NCBI GenBank assembly: GCA_039193195.1
Contig: JBCCWS010000031.1
Span: 1 to 64,000, forward strand
DNA: 64,000 nucleotides
Direction of reading: 5' to 3'
DNA from: Pseudomonadota bacterium
GTDB taxonomy: Bacteria > Pseudomonadota > Gammaproteobacteria > Steroidobacterales > JBCBZW01
Of this stretch, positions 1 through 10,200 are shown one piece after another; within the stretch, counting starts at the first letter, position 1; each line of letters starts with the position of its first letter. Below the pieces are notes generated by a model. The model searched no databases, was not told where the DNA came from, and saw only the letters and a program-made list of their open reading frames with translations. The position numbers were made by a program, and so were the translations under genes.

Positions 1-126
1 CTGCATGAGCGACCCCAACACTCGGAAAACGCCGGCCTCAACCCTGAGAACGCCTCACAGGCACTCGCTCAGCTGCGGTCAACGCCCTACGATCTCATCT
101 CAGGGGCTCAACGCCACACCTCATGA
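1..126 (+). CDS. possible 3' end of an unidentified gene (partial)
   Basis: The first forward frame is open from the window edge to a TGA at 124-126, giving about 41 residues rich in Asn, Gln, Ala and Ser. About two thirds of third codon positions are G or C, as expected for coding DNA here, but the stretch is too short to identify. It overlaps the stop of the convergent truncated halogenase by a few bases, so it may be the gene fragment that replaced the halogenase C-terminus. It could equally be chance open frame. Confidence 0.25.
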   Translation: MHERPQHSENAGLNPENASQALAQLRSTPYDLISGAQRHTS

Positions 127-1070
127 ATAAAGCAGGCTAGGTAGCGTTCCAGCGCCTGCTCCGCCTCCGCCTGCGAGAAGTGACGGCTAGAGTAGACATG
201 GCCAACACCGCGACGGGTCGTCAAGCCGATGTCCCAAATCCATCCTCCGGCGGTGGCGGTGGAGATCGTGTGCGAGGCGATCGGGGCATCCTCCGTGGCG
301 TAGGGCACTTGCACGGCCAGCGCCGTATCGATGAACAGCACATCGTCACGGCTCACGAAGGGGACATCGTAGTGCTTGCCGAGCAGAATCGAGGAAAATC
401 CCGTGCAGTCCACGAAGAGATCTCCGTCGACGGCTCCATGCTCTCGTGTCTGGACGCTTGCGATGTCGCCGTTCTGGGCGCTGTTCACATGGACGACGTC
501 GTCAAGGACGTGCTCTACACCGAGCACCTGCGTGCAGTGGCGCTGCAACAGTGTGGCGAACTTACCCGCATTGAGGTGATACGCGTAGTTGGCGACCGCA
601 GAGTACTCTGGCGTGGTGATCAACTTGGGCGCTAGGCCTCGCTCGCAGATCTCCTCTTGAAAGCACACCGCTTGTGAAAAGGACCGGCTTTCATCACCCT
701 GGTCGCGGCGCATCTGCCAGTAGGGGGCAAGATTGCACTGACTGAAGCCCTGTGGGAGGACGAGTGGGTGGTAATAGAAGTCGTTCGCCGCCCCCGTCGT
801 CCAGCGCGCAAACTTAGCTCCCTGCTTGAACGATGCATCACACTGGCGTAGAAACTCGGTCTCGGTGATACCGATGCTTCTCAGCGTGTTGCGCATCGTA
901 GGCCACGTGCCCTCGCCAACCCCGATCGTAGGCACATTCGGGGACTCGACGAGCTTGACGCGAACTCCGTCCTGCCCCTTCGGCCCGTGGAGGGCAGCGA
1001 TGCGACCGGCGGTCAACCAACCCGCCGTACCGCCGCCCACGATCACTACTGTCTGTAGACGCCTATCCAT
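108..1070 (-). pseudogene. flavin-dependent tryptophan halogenase, C-terminally truncated
   Basis: The protein opens with an FAD-binding GGGTAGWLTA motif directly after the ATG at 1070. It carries the GVGEGTWP segment, a Lys-containing SFKQGAKF stretch at the place of the catalytic lysine, and a GWIWDIG segment matching the WxWxIP signature of the family (Pro replaced by Gly). It ends after about 320 residues, where homologues have about 500. Similarity stops shortly after the VYSS...EAEQALERYL region, and the last residues do not look like the family. The C-terminal part with the conserved catalytic Glu is missing, so halogenase activity is unlikely. The ATG at 1070 is preferred to an upstream ATG at 1139 because the family motif begins there and it lies 16 nt after the receptor stop. 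Relatives sit beside TonB receptors in carbohydrate-uptake loci, as here. Confidence 0.85.
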
Positions 1071-1086
1071 GTGCCGTCCCCATGCG

Positions 1087-2690
1087 CTAGAAGACAGCTC
1101 TGATGCCGAATCCAATACGCCGTCCAGGGTCGTCCACACTGAGAAACTGATTCTCGAAGCGACCGTGGCGAATCACCTCTTCCTCAGTCAGGTTGATAAC
1201 CTCCGCGAATACCGTCAGCCGATCCGTGAAGGCGTAGCTGCCACTTAGATCCCACTGCTGGTAGTCCTCTACGAAAACCGGCTCTTCGGCGCCGGCCGAC
1301 TGGCTAAGGGACTGTAGGAATGTGTCCCGTCGGTTGTAGGCGATTCGGGCTTGGAAGGGGCCGCGTTCAAAGAAGCCCACCACGTTGAAGCTGTCGCTAA
1401 GGCCAGGGAGTGCGAAGGTCTGCGCCGTGTTCTGGACATCGAGTTCGGCATCACTGTCCGTGAGCGTGGCGTTGAAGATGAAGCCGAGGCCCACGTCGAA
1501 GGTGTGCTGGAAGGCAAACTCGATCCCAGACACCTGGGCCGTCTCGCCGTTGGTGGGTGTCGTGAGCGTGAAGATGGCATCCTCGCCGGTGAGGGGGTCC
1601 GCAACGACGTTGCCGTTACTGTCCGTAAACGTGGTGTCCGTGGCGCCTGCCACAATAAAGTTGTCGACGTTCTTCTGAAAGTACCCGAGGGAGATGTAGC
1701 TCGAGCGTCGGTAGTAGTACTCGACCGATAGATCGAGGTTGTCCGACTTGAAGGGCCGCAGCGCAGCGTTTCCGGAGCGTGCGGTGAGGTTGCCACCCGG
1801 ACGGGTGGTCACGATGGTCAGCACTGGCGTTAAGTCCGCCAGCGTCGGTCGCGTCAGGGTTCGTGAAGCCGCAAAGCGGGCGATGAGGTTGTCGGTGACA
1901 TCGAGGCGCACCGATAGGCTCGGGAGCAACACCGAGTAGTCGGACGTCGCTACCACCGGCGTCGCGTCACTAAACACCCGACCGAACTCCGTCTCATCGA
2001 TGATCGTCAGCGCTTCGAGGGGCACGGACGTGCCATTGACCCGGACGTCCGTCGCCTCGTAGCGAGCACCAAAAATGGCTGTGATGGGCATCTTGCCGAG
2101 CTCACCCGCGAAGTCGAACTCGAGATAGGCAAAGTCCGTGTCTTCGTCCACCACGTAAGAGGCGCCGGTTTGTACGGCGTCGTGGTTGATGCCCGTATTC
2201 GCTTCGAAGAGGTCAAAGACCTCTTCCGCGTCAAAGCGCAGCCATTGAGTCGTGGACGAACCACCGCCGCTGATACTGCCCAAGAAGCCGCTTCCAGCAT
2301 CGAAGACGCTGAACACGGAGTCAGGGATATCGAAGGTGGGGATCGGTACGCCATTGAAGCTTCCGGAATCACCCTGCTCCAGGTAGCCCGCGAGGATGGC
2401 GTGCGTGCCGCTCGTGGTGTTATCGAAGAAGGCTACGGAGCGCCTCTCGTTGGAGACGCCCGCCCCGAAGCGCGCGCGGACCAAGCCACGGTCGTTTCCC
2501 TGGTCCCAAACACCGGATAGTTTGAACTCGTCGACCTGATCGTCGATCGCTGCGCCACCGATCTGACCGCCGCGAATGGACACATGGGCGCGCGGGTTTG
2601 ACGGGTCGAGGAAGTCACCAACATTGTGAGTGGTGGAGCCGTCCGCCTGCACGAATCCATTCGTGTTGGGGAAGTCGGCGGAGAGTGACG
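1087..2690 (-). pseudogene. TonB-dependent outer-membrane receptor, N-terminally truncated
   Basis: About 530 residues of a TonB-dependent receptor beta-barrel are readable. Alternating aromatic strands include ARFAASRTLTRPTLADLTPV, an EYYYRRSSYISLGYF strand and a final strand ending in Phe (GFGIRAVF), the usual terminus for outer-membrane protein assembly. There is no signal peptide, TonB box or plug domain: the open frame simply runs antisense into the permease fragment beyond about 2690. Homologues with halogenase neighbours are usually 900-1000 residues, so roughly the first 350-450 are lost. The halogenase start lies 16 nt downstream, so the two probably formed one operon. With the promoter, signal peptide and plug gone, this is a non-functional remnant. 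The junction position is an estimate (within about 20 nt). Confidence 0.85.
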
Positions 2691-3199
2691 CGCTGCTTAT
2701 CAACATTGTCTCAGGTGCCGTGAGTGTTATCGCCTGCTTGCTGACGATCGCCCTCATCGATCGTATCGGACGCAAGCCCCTACTCATCGTCGGCTCCGTG
2801 GGGATGGCCGCAGCGCTCCTGGGCCTTGTGCTGGCATTCGCCTCGGCACAGGTTGATGCCGACGGCGCCTTGCAGCTCGAGGGACAAGTGGGAACGGTCG
2901 CCCTCGTGTGCGCCAATCTCTACGTGTTCGTGTTCAATATGACACGGGGGCCGGTGATGTGGGTCATGTTAGGAGAGATGTTTCCGAACCAGATTCGCGG
3001 CTCTGCCTTGGCCGTGAGCGGTTTCATGCAGTGGGGCACGAACTTCGCGATCACCCTTAGCTTTCCGATCATGCTCGGCGGCATGGGGCTTGTTGGCGCG
3101 TACGGCTTCTACTTCCTCTGCGCGACCATCTCTGCTGGCTTTGTGGTGATCATGGTAAGGGAGACGCGAGGCCGCGAGCTCGAGCAGATGGAAGGCTGA
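2676..3199 (+). pseudogene. sugar-porter MFS permease, C-terminal fragment
   Basis: About 175 residues match the C-terminal third of the sugar-porter branch of the major facilitator superfamily. Visible signatures are DRIGRKPLL after a membrane helix, the long FNMTRGPVMWVMLGEMFPNQ segment before IRGSALAV, and a terminal ETRGRELEQM. The first 300 or so residues are absent. The reading frame continues upstream only into sequence that is antisense to the receptor remnant. It lies head to head with that remnant, so one deletion between two divergent genes, removing both 5' ends and the shared promoter region, explains the arrangement most simply. The fragment has about four or five hydrophobic helices and cannot transport on its own. 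Confidence 0.85.
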
Positions 3200-3282
3200 C
3201 GGGGTCTGCCTTGGATACCGAGCACGCAGGGCGGCCGCAGGAGTGGAGCCGTCCCGGCGCCCGGGTTCGCTAATGGATAGGC

Positions 3283-4218
3283 TTAGCCGTCCGTGCCGAT
3301 ATTCGTCCCGGTGGTCATAGGCAACCAGCTATAAATCTGCAACCCGGGCTTCACGCGAGCATGCTCCTGGGCGTTGTAGCAACGCTTGGTGGCCAGCCGA
3401 GACCCCAGCTCCGTGTTGTCCACGCAAATCGTCTTCGGAATGCTCTTGTTGTTCGAGTAGTGCAGGCTCGAGCTGAGCACCGTCATTGGCTTCGGGCTGC
3501 CCTCTACGAGGCCAGGGATGAACTGTGAGGCTTCCACCGATGCGTGGGCCTTCTCCATCAGTACGTCCGCATCGGCCGTTAGCGGATTGCGCCGGCTGCG
3601 TGCATTGGTGGGCGTGCCTGCGTCATCCACATCCACGTACACCACCAGGCGGAAGGCGCCATCGTCCACGCACGGCTCGCGTGCGGCCTTACCGTTTTTG
3701 CAGGCGGCGTCCTTGAGCATGCGTTCGTACCAGGTCGCCTGGCTGCTCAAGATCTCCTGGGGGGCCACGTAGTGCTCGCCGTGCTCCTGGGTGTACAAGC
3801 CGAGGTTGGGGTAGGCGCTGACGTTGCACTTATCACCGATGCAGCGAACCTTCACCCGTACGCTCATCACCACGTCCACGGCTTTGCCATCCACCTCGGC
3901 GGCTTGGAACTTGGCGCGTCGAAGGCCTGCGTAGGTGGCGCCCAACACGCTCTCGGACGTGCTGCCCTTGATGCCCTCGGCGAGGCCGCACTTCGCTCCC
4001 CCGGCCTTGCCCTTGCGCGTGACCAGCACCTGGCAGTTCACCTGCGCAGTGCCGTTCGCCCAGCGCACATTCCTCGGTCTTTCGACGACTTCGCTGAGCG
4101 GGATCTTGCCGCCATCTGGCAGCGCTGGCGTGTAGGCGGCGACGGCGCCCGAGGCGATGAGCAAGGCCGTGCAGGCCAGGGCCGTAGTAAGGTGCTGGCG
4201 CACAGTGCGACGGATCAT
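3283..4218 (-). CDS. exported protein of unknown function with two TonB-C-like halves
   Basis: A 311-residue protein. The ATG at 4218 is chosen because AAGGAGGAG lies four bases before it; the frame also has an upstream ATG at 4284 without such a site. The N-terminus is a classic signal peptide (basic start, hydrophobic core, Ala-rich cleavage region ending AVAAY). The mature part has two halves with similar rhythm. Each has a beta-rich segment, an A/G-rich helix (VLGATYAGLRRAKFQ and DVLMEKAHASVEASQFIPG) and a further strand, reminiscent of energy-transducer TonB C-terminal domains; that likeness is an inference. Paired cysteines (VRCIGDKCN; ACKNGKAAREPC) suggest periplasmic disulfides. A damaged second copy lies at 44336-44981. 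No function can be named. Confidence 0.75.
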   Translation of the reverse strand: MIRRTVRQHLTTALACTALLIASGAVAAYTPALPDGGKIPLSEVVERPRNVRWANGTAQVNCQVLVTRKGKAGGAKCGLAEGIKGSTSESVLGATYAGLRRAKFQAAEVDGKAVDVVMSVRVKVRCIGDKCNVSAYPNLGLYTQEHGEHYVAPQEILSSQATWYERMLKDAACKNGKAAREPCVDDGAFRLVVYVDVDDAGTPTNARSRRNPLTADADVLMEKAHASVEASQFIPGLVEGSPKPMTVLSSSLHYSNNKSIPKTICVDNTELGSRLATKRCYNAQEHARVKPGLQIYSWLPMTTGTNIGTDG

Positions 4219-4445
4219 GAGGCTCCTCCTTGAGGACGGTTGTTGAATGATTGCAACGGCTGATGCGGCGAATTGCCCATGCACGAACCCTGCGCCAAGG
4301 AGCTTACAGCGACGGTCACGCTACGGAAGTCTTCGAGATAGGGATCTTTGTTAGTGCGATCGTAAGTTTGTCTTTCGATCGACGGCGGCCGCGTCGCAGC
4401 TCAATCGGTTTGGCTGCCACCGAGGCGAGTCTTGCGCGCAACGCG

Positions 4446-5090
4446 TCAACGGTATCGAGTGCGTCGCGCGGGCGTGTGTTCCACAGCGGGTGCGCCTGGA
4501 AGGCCCCGACCTGGGCCTGCGAGATGGGTGCTCTCGCCAAGAGGGAGTCGCGGGTACGACGTGTACTCGGCCGTGTCCGCGCAACTGACGATCGTGGCAT
4601 CGATGTTGCCTGAGCCGTCACGGAAGGCGCGGCTTGGGTACAAGCTGCAGTAGGACCGCCACTCCCCTTCCAGCGAGGAGCCAGTGCGGGTCAGGACGTA
4701 TTCGAACCAACTCGTGCTAGGGCCCGTGCAGCCGTCGGCCTCGGGGTTAACCGCGACCAAGCGAAAGCGTTCCGTGCTTGGGGTGATCAATCCGTCGAGC
4801 GCATTCCATGTCGACTCGGACAAGGTGACCTCACCGGCAAGCTCGATACGCGGCGGTGGTGACACCACGTTGGCCTCCAGGCGCCAGAGGTAATCGAAGC
4901 CATCGGTGAGGCAAAGGGGAATGCCTCCCGTCAGCGCTAGCGGGGGTTGAGCGAGTATTGCTGCGGGGCTGTCGGCCGGCGACAGTCCTGAAGGTGTCTT
5001 GGGGGCGTCCGCCGCAGCGTTGAAGCTGAGCAAAAGAGTCGCAATGCCCGCGGCGAGGCGAGCAGCCTCAAGGCGTGATGTGTGCTTCAT
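4446..5090 (-). CDS. secreted protein of unknown function, possibly frameshifted near its end
   Basis: The ATG at 5090 has AAGGAG ten bases upstream and starts a signal peptide (MKHTSRLEAARLAAGIATLL, then an AAADA cleavage region). The mature part, about 190 residues, has several cysteines and a C-terminal segment beginning EGEWRSYCSLYPSRAF. Around 4540-4560 the frame changes character to a Gly/Pro/Arg-rich tail. The frame offset by one base continues smoothly as YPR-DSLLARAPISQAQVGAF and then a DTVDALRARLAS helix to a stop at 4316. The original gene may therefore have ended at 4316, with a one-base insertion (or two-base deletion) near 4550. The promoter-proximal layout resembles the preceding exported gene: same strand, same AAGGAG spacing style. 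Confidence 0.6.
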   Translation of the reverse strand: MKHTSRLEAARLAAGIATLLLSFNAAADAPKTPSGLSPADSPAAILAQPPLALTGGIPLCLTDGFDYLWRLEANVVSPPPRIELAGEVTLSESTWNALDGLITPSTERFRLVAVNPEADGCTGPSTSWFEYVLTRTGSSLEGEWRSYCSLYPSRAFRDGSGNIDATIVSCADTAEYTSYPRLPLGESTHLAGPGRGLPGAPAVEHTPARRTRYR

Positions 5091-5756
5091 GATGAGGCTC
5101 CTTGAATCCATTCTTAGAGGTCTCGCAGGTGTGCAGGGTTCCACAAGCCCGGGTGATCAAGTCGACGCACAGCCTTCAAAGTACGACGAGTCATGATAGC
5201 ACTACGACATCTGGCGAGACGGTGACGGCCGAAACTGGGGCGGGGCGGCCTTTACCTACGGGTTTCGTATCAGCGGGTGGTTTGTCCCTGTTCCCGCCAG
5301 CCTATAGTTGCTGATCGGTGGCCTGGGAGCGCTGTGGCTACGCCAAGATGCCAGGCAAGGTGTCGTCAGCTCCCGGGGTGATCAGCGCAGCACTCGTGCT
5401 GCCGTCTCTGTCGCCATCAGCTCCGGTGGCCGGTTGCCGCCGAACCCGGCCACGTGCACTGAAGCAATGCATCTGATGTCGACCTACCGAAGACACGGAA
5501 AGCGACTCAGGTCTACGCGGAACCGTCACCTACTGACTCGCAACGGTCCAACACCCTGGGCAGGTTGTGCGGCGTTCCAGGCTGGTGCTTTCCGGGCGGC
5601 AGTGGGGCTTGGCTTGGTGCGATGCAGCGTTAGCTTTGGTCGCACATAATTCCGCAATGGTGAATTCATGTGACATCGACGGAAGGGCTTGTGTAGTCTC
5701 ACAGAGACGTCGGCCACGCCGACCAGGGGAAAACAATAAAAGCGGGTGGACCACGG
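5091..5756 (+). other. 666-bp intergenic region before the giant-protein cluster
   Basis: No reading frame here has a plausible start, ribosome site or recognisable product. The region separates a minus-strand gene from the plus-strand secretion cluster, so it should hold the promoters of both. I could not identify a convincing -35/-10 pair or operator by eye. Confidence 0.5.
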
Positions 5757-7127
5757 ATGCTCCAACTATGCGGGCGATGCTGCATCGCGCTAGTGCTGTA
5801 CGTGCTGATGCTGCCGGGGACGCAAGCTGGCCAACTCGCCGAGCTCTACGAGCGGGCCCTGGGTGAGGATCCGCGGTTTCTAGCGGCACGCCACGAGTAC
5901 GACGCCCAAGCTCAGGAACGGCCCCTCGCACGATCGGCCTACCTGCCGTCCCTCGACATCGTCTACGAGAACATCGAGACCGAGCAGGACATCGTGCGCA
6001 GCGACAACGAGGTTTTTGGTGCCGGTCGCTCCACGTTCCCCACCGACAACCTGATCATCAGTCTGCGCCAGCCGATCTTCCGCTACGACCTGTGGCAGTC
6101 CATGAAGCGCGCCAAGGCGGTAGTGCAGCAGGCAGCCCAGACCCTGGCGGCGGAGGAGCAGGAACTCATCTTCCGCGTCACCGAGCGCTATCTCGCCGTG
6201 CTAGCAGCTAACGATGGCTTTGACTTGGCGCTGGCTGAACAGCTGGCGATCAAGGAGAACCTCGAGCTGGTGCAAGCCCGTCGCGCGGCGGGGATGGCCA
6301 ATCGCGTGGATGTGTACGACGCGAAGGCGCGGGCCGCCGTCGCCGACGTCCAGGTGTTGGAGGCGGAGAACCGCCAGCAGGACGCGCTCCGCGCGCTGGA
6401 GGAAACGGTCGGCCCCGTCGTTCTGCGCCGTGAGGCGCTGCAGGCGACGATCGGTCTTACGCAACCCGACCCTGTCGACGGCCAGTCCTGGGTCGATGCC
6501 GCCCTCGCGCAGAACCTTCGCATCGCTGCCGCAGGTCAGGCGGTGGTGGCTGCCCAGCGTGAGGTGCGAGTCCAACGCGGTGCCCGCTACCCAAGCCTCG
6601 ATCTGGTCGTCACCGATTCCGATCGCGACACGGGGGGCACCCTCTTCGGCGGTGGCAGTGAAGTGGAGACTCAGGAGCTGCTCCTGCGCGTGCAGGTGCC
6701 CATCTACAAGGGCGGTGCAGTTAACGCTCGGGTTCGCCGCGCGCTCGCAGAGCTGGAGCGGGCGCGCGATGAGCTCGAGCTGCTCGAACGCCAGAGTGAG
6801 CGGGAGGCGCGGGGCGCCCACCGCAACGTGGTGACGGGGCTGTCGAAGGTGCCGTCGCTGCTCGAGTCGCTCGAGGCCCAGCGCAGTGCCCTGGAGTCGA
6901 AGGAGCGCGGCTACGAGGCGGGACTGAACACGGCCCTCGACATCCTGGACGCGCAACGCGACTTCTACCTCACGCGCGGGGACTATCTGCAGTCGCGCTA
7001 CGACTTCCTGCTCGACACCCTGCGCCTGAAGCGGGTGGCGGGCATTTTGAATCGGGGAGACCTCATGGCGGTCGATGCCATGCTGGTCGACGCGCCGGCC
7101 AGTCGGTCGCCGGTCGCCAGGGACTGA
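5757..7127 (+). CDS. TolC-family outer-membrane channel protein
   Basis: A 456-residue protein starting MLQLCGRCCIALVLYVLMLP, a signal peptide with a GTQAG cleavage region. Two TolC repeats follow, each with a long alpha-helical hairpin and short barrel strands. Family hallmarks are LYERALGEDPRFLAAR near the start, NLIISLRQPIFRY in the first half, and the corresponding ELLLRVQVPIYKGG in the second. The C-terminal GYEAGLNTALDILDAQRDFY matches the conserved type I secretion outer-membrane factor signature. It lies 90 nt upstream of the giant secreted protein and on the same strand. With the HlyD-like adaptors after that gene it should form the periplasmic exit duct. The rest of the machinery is unusual: no ABC ATPase is present. 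Confidence 0.92.
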   Translation: MLQLCGRCCIALVLYVLMLPGTQAGQLAELYERALGEDPRFLAARHEYDAQAQERPLARSAYLPSLDIVYENIETEQDIVRSDNEVFGAGRSTFPTDNLIISLRQPIFRYDLWQSMKRAKAVVQQAAQTLAAEEQELIFRVTERYLAVLAANDGFDLALAEQLAIKENLELVQARRAAGMANRVDVYDAKARAAVADVQVLEAENRQQDALRALEETVGPVVLRREALQATIGLTQPDPVDGQSWVDAALAQNLRIAAAGQAVVAAQREVRVQRGARYPSLDLVVTDSDRDTGGTLFGGGSEVETQELLLRVQVPIYKGGAVNARVRRALAELERARDELELLERQSEREARGAHRNVVTGLSKVPSLLESLEAQRSALESKERGYEAGLNTALDILDAQRDFYLTRGDYLQSRYDFLLDTLRLKRVAGILNRGDLMAVDAMLVDAPASRSPVARD

Positions 7128-7146
7128 GGGGAGCACGGTGGCGGTG

Positions 7147-7191
7147 CCCCTGGCCCGCCCTAGGGGATGTAGCGGCCGCACACGCCGCTAC
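7147..7191 (+). promoter_or_regulatory. two RNA hairpins in the leader of the giant gene
   Basis: A short stem, CCCCT (7147-7151) with AGGGG (7162-7166), is followed by a perfect 8-bp stem, GTAGCGGC (7169-7176) with GCCGCTAC (7184-7191), closing a 7-nt loop. No T run follows, so this is not a normal intrinsic terminator. It could damp read-through from the TolC gene, protect the long downstream mRNA, or tune initiation at the GTG at 7218. AGGGG at 7205-7209 is the likely ribosome site for that GTG. Confidence 0.4.
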
Positions 7192-7217
7192 CACACGACT
7201 ACATAGGGGCTTGAGTC

Positions 7218-10200
7218 GTGCGTCATGGATGGCATCGCAGACTGTTGCAGGGACAGGTGGCACGGGCCCGGTCGCTGCGTGATTTCTTCGCTCGACGCCT
7301 GGCGCCGCCGAGCTGTGCCCCCGCCGAGCCGTGGCAGTTCGAGGCGCTGGAGCCACGCCTGCTCCTCTCTGCTGATGCGGCGCTGCTCGCCGCCGACGTA
7401 GAACAACTCACCGTTGCTCAACTCGACGCCGCCGCCGGCCTCGACCCGACCTCTGCAGAGCGTCTCCAGGCACACCTACCCGAGGCACCGGCCGCCGTCG
7501 GGATCGCGCCGCCCGCGGACCCGCTCATCACCTTCAACGACCCAGCGCCAGCGCCGGGCGATGAGATCCCAGCCAGCGCGGTGCCAGGCGAGGAAGCAGG
7601 CGTCGACGAGCCTGCCGAGGCGCCGTCCGCAGGCGAGGGCAGCGCTGAGCCGCCCACGATCCACTCGGCCGTACCGGTCGAGTGGTTCGATCTCGACGCC
7701 GCGCGCGCATCCCTCACCAGCGATGCTCCGGCCGCGAACGCGCCCGTGCCTGCGGGCGAGGGGGCCAGTGACGCGCCCCTGCCCGAGGCGGACGTCGACT
7801 GGTTGGCGCCTCTGCCGGCCCTGGCCGCGCCGATCGTCGAGGCGCCGTCGCCCTCGCTGGTCTTTGTCGATGGGGCCATCGATGACTACGAGAGCCTGCT
7901 GGAGGCGATCGAGGCCCGCGTAACGCAGGCGAGCGCGGTCGATGCGGAGGTCGTCGTCACGGTGCTCGATCCGGACACGGACGGCGTGGCTCAGATCAAT
8001 TCGGTGCTGGCCCGCTACGACGCGGTGGGCGCCCTGCACATCTTCAGTCACGGCACAGTCGGGCAGCTTCGCCTCGGCGCCACCACCCTCAATGCCAACG
8101 AAATTGATCGTTACCGCTCGGCCCTGAACGAGTGGGGCGATGCCCTGCAGCCCGGAGCAGATCTCTACCTCTACGGTTGCGAACTGGCGGGGGACCCGGT
8201 CGGAGAGCGCTTTGTTCAGCTGCTGGCGCAGGCCACAGGTGCCGACGTCGCCGCCTCCGAGGATCTCACGGGTCACGCCGCCCTCGGTGGCGACTGGGAC
8301 CTCGAGTACCAGGTAGGCGATGTCGCCAAATCGGCGCTGGCGAGCGGGGAGGCGTTCGCGAGTTTCAAGGGCGTACTCGACGGCGAGGACGAGCTCGATC
8401 TCGACAGCGATGAGGTGCGTGAGGGCCTGCTGGCGGCCCTGGAGCCCTTGCTCGCAGTGTTCGATCTTTTCGCCGAGCTGCCCGTGGATCTGCCCGTGGG
8501 TGAGGAGCAGCTGCGCGACCTGTTCCAGCCGCTGCAGAGCGTGCTAGACCTTCAGGACGCGGCGGAAGATCTGTTCCGCCTAGTAGACGCCTTCACCTTC
8601 GATCTCAATGACCTCGACGCCGAGATCGGGCGCCTGATCGGCCTCGGTGCCTTCCAGCCGGAGGCACCCGAGCACATCTCGAGACTCGTCGATACCCTCA
8701 ACGGTGAGTTCGACCTCGGCCTCACCACCGAGGGCTTCGATTACACCGAGTATCGGCCGTACATCGCGAGCCTGGTGGCAGGCAATCTGTTCAGTTTCAC
8801 CGCGCTGGCCGACCCCATCGGCGATCTGCTCAGCAATGCCGATGACGCCCGCGCTGACGATCTGCCGTTCGATCCCGGTTCCGCGGCGGACAACGAGGCG
8901 CTCGCCAGCCTCATCAACGAGCGATTCCCGGACACCATCACGGAAACCGTCGGCGCCAACTTCGACTTCAGCCCCTACCGCAACGAAGTCTGGCAACTGC
9001 TCGGCAACGCACTCACCTTCGATCCTGGGGAGAGTCTGGACAGCATCGGTTCGCTGATCGGCCTCGCGGCCGGGGAGCAGATCGACCTCACCAGCCTGCC
9101 GCAGATCGCCGCCCTGGCCGCGGAGTTGGGTCTGGAGGTGGCGAGCGAAGCTGAGGCCTACGCCGCCCTGGTCTTCTCCCTCGAGGCCAGCCTGGATCTG
9201 CTCGGCGAAGCTCTGCGCCTTGGCGTCTTCGACATCACTGGTGACATTCCGGCCCTGCGAACGGCCCTTGAAGGTGCCCTTGGGGAGTCTTTCGCGGACC
9301 TGTCCGAGGCGACCTTCGATGCCTTCCGCAGCGAGCTGCTGGAGTACCTGAATGGCAACCTGACTGAGTTGTTAGGCCGGCAGGAGAACGTCGATGCGCT
9401 GAGTAGCATCGTAGGATTCCTGCGCAGCGATGCCGATCAGCTCGCCTCGATCGAAGCTGCCCTGGCAGAGCTGGATCTGTACGTGGGCGAGGGGCTCACC
9501 GCCGATACGCTGGGCGAGTTCATCCCGTCCCTGGCCCAAGCCCTGGGTCTTGAACTTCTGCTGGGCGTGGATGACTATCCGGCCGTCGCTGACACTATCG
9601 GCTTTGCGGGCGACTTCGATCCCGCAGATGCAGACGCGCGCAATTCGCTCGAGAGCTTCGTGCTCGGGCGTTTCCCCGAGGTGTTCGTCACCGGCCTGGG
9701 TGCTGACAACGTGGTGAACTACGCGTGGAGCATCTTCGAGCTGATCCGCGACGACGCGGACGATCAGCTGCTGGCGATCGGTGAGGCCATCGGCTTGGGC
9801 GAGGGTTTCCCCTTCAACTTCGCCCTCGAGGAACATCGCGAGGCCCTGGCCTCCGCGCTGGCGCTCGATCCGGGCACGATCACGTCGACCAACGTGGGCG
9901 AGTTCCTCGGCCAGGCGTTGGGGTTGGTCGGTGTCGACTACGACTTTCAGAGCGAACTGGCGCAGGTCTACGACACGCGTTCCTTGGGCGATATGGCGCG
10001 CCTTGCGCGCACGTTGGAGAGTTCTGACGGACGCGTCGACGGTGCTGATCTGCTATCGATTTCCGAAGCTAGCACCAGCCTCTACGGAGAGTTGCTGTTC
10101 GCCGATTTGCAGGCCGACCAGATCGCCCTGGCGCTGGGACTGGACAGCTTCGATCCCCAGTCGCCGACGGATCTGGCGGCCCTGCAGGTGGAGCTGTCGG

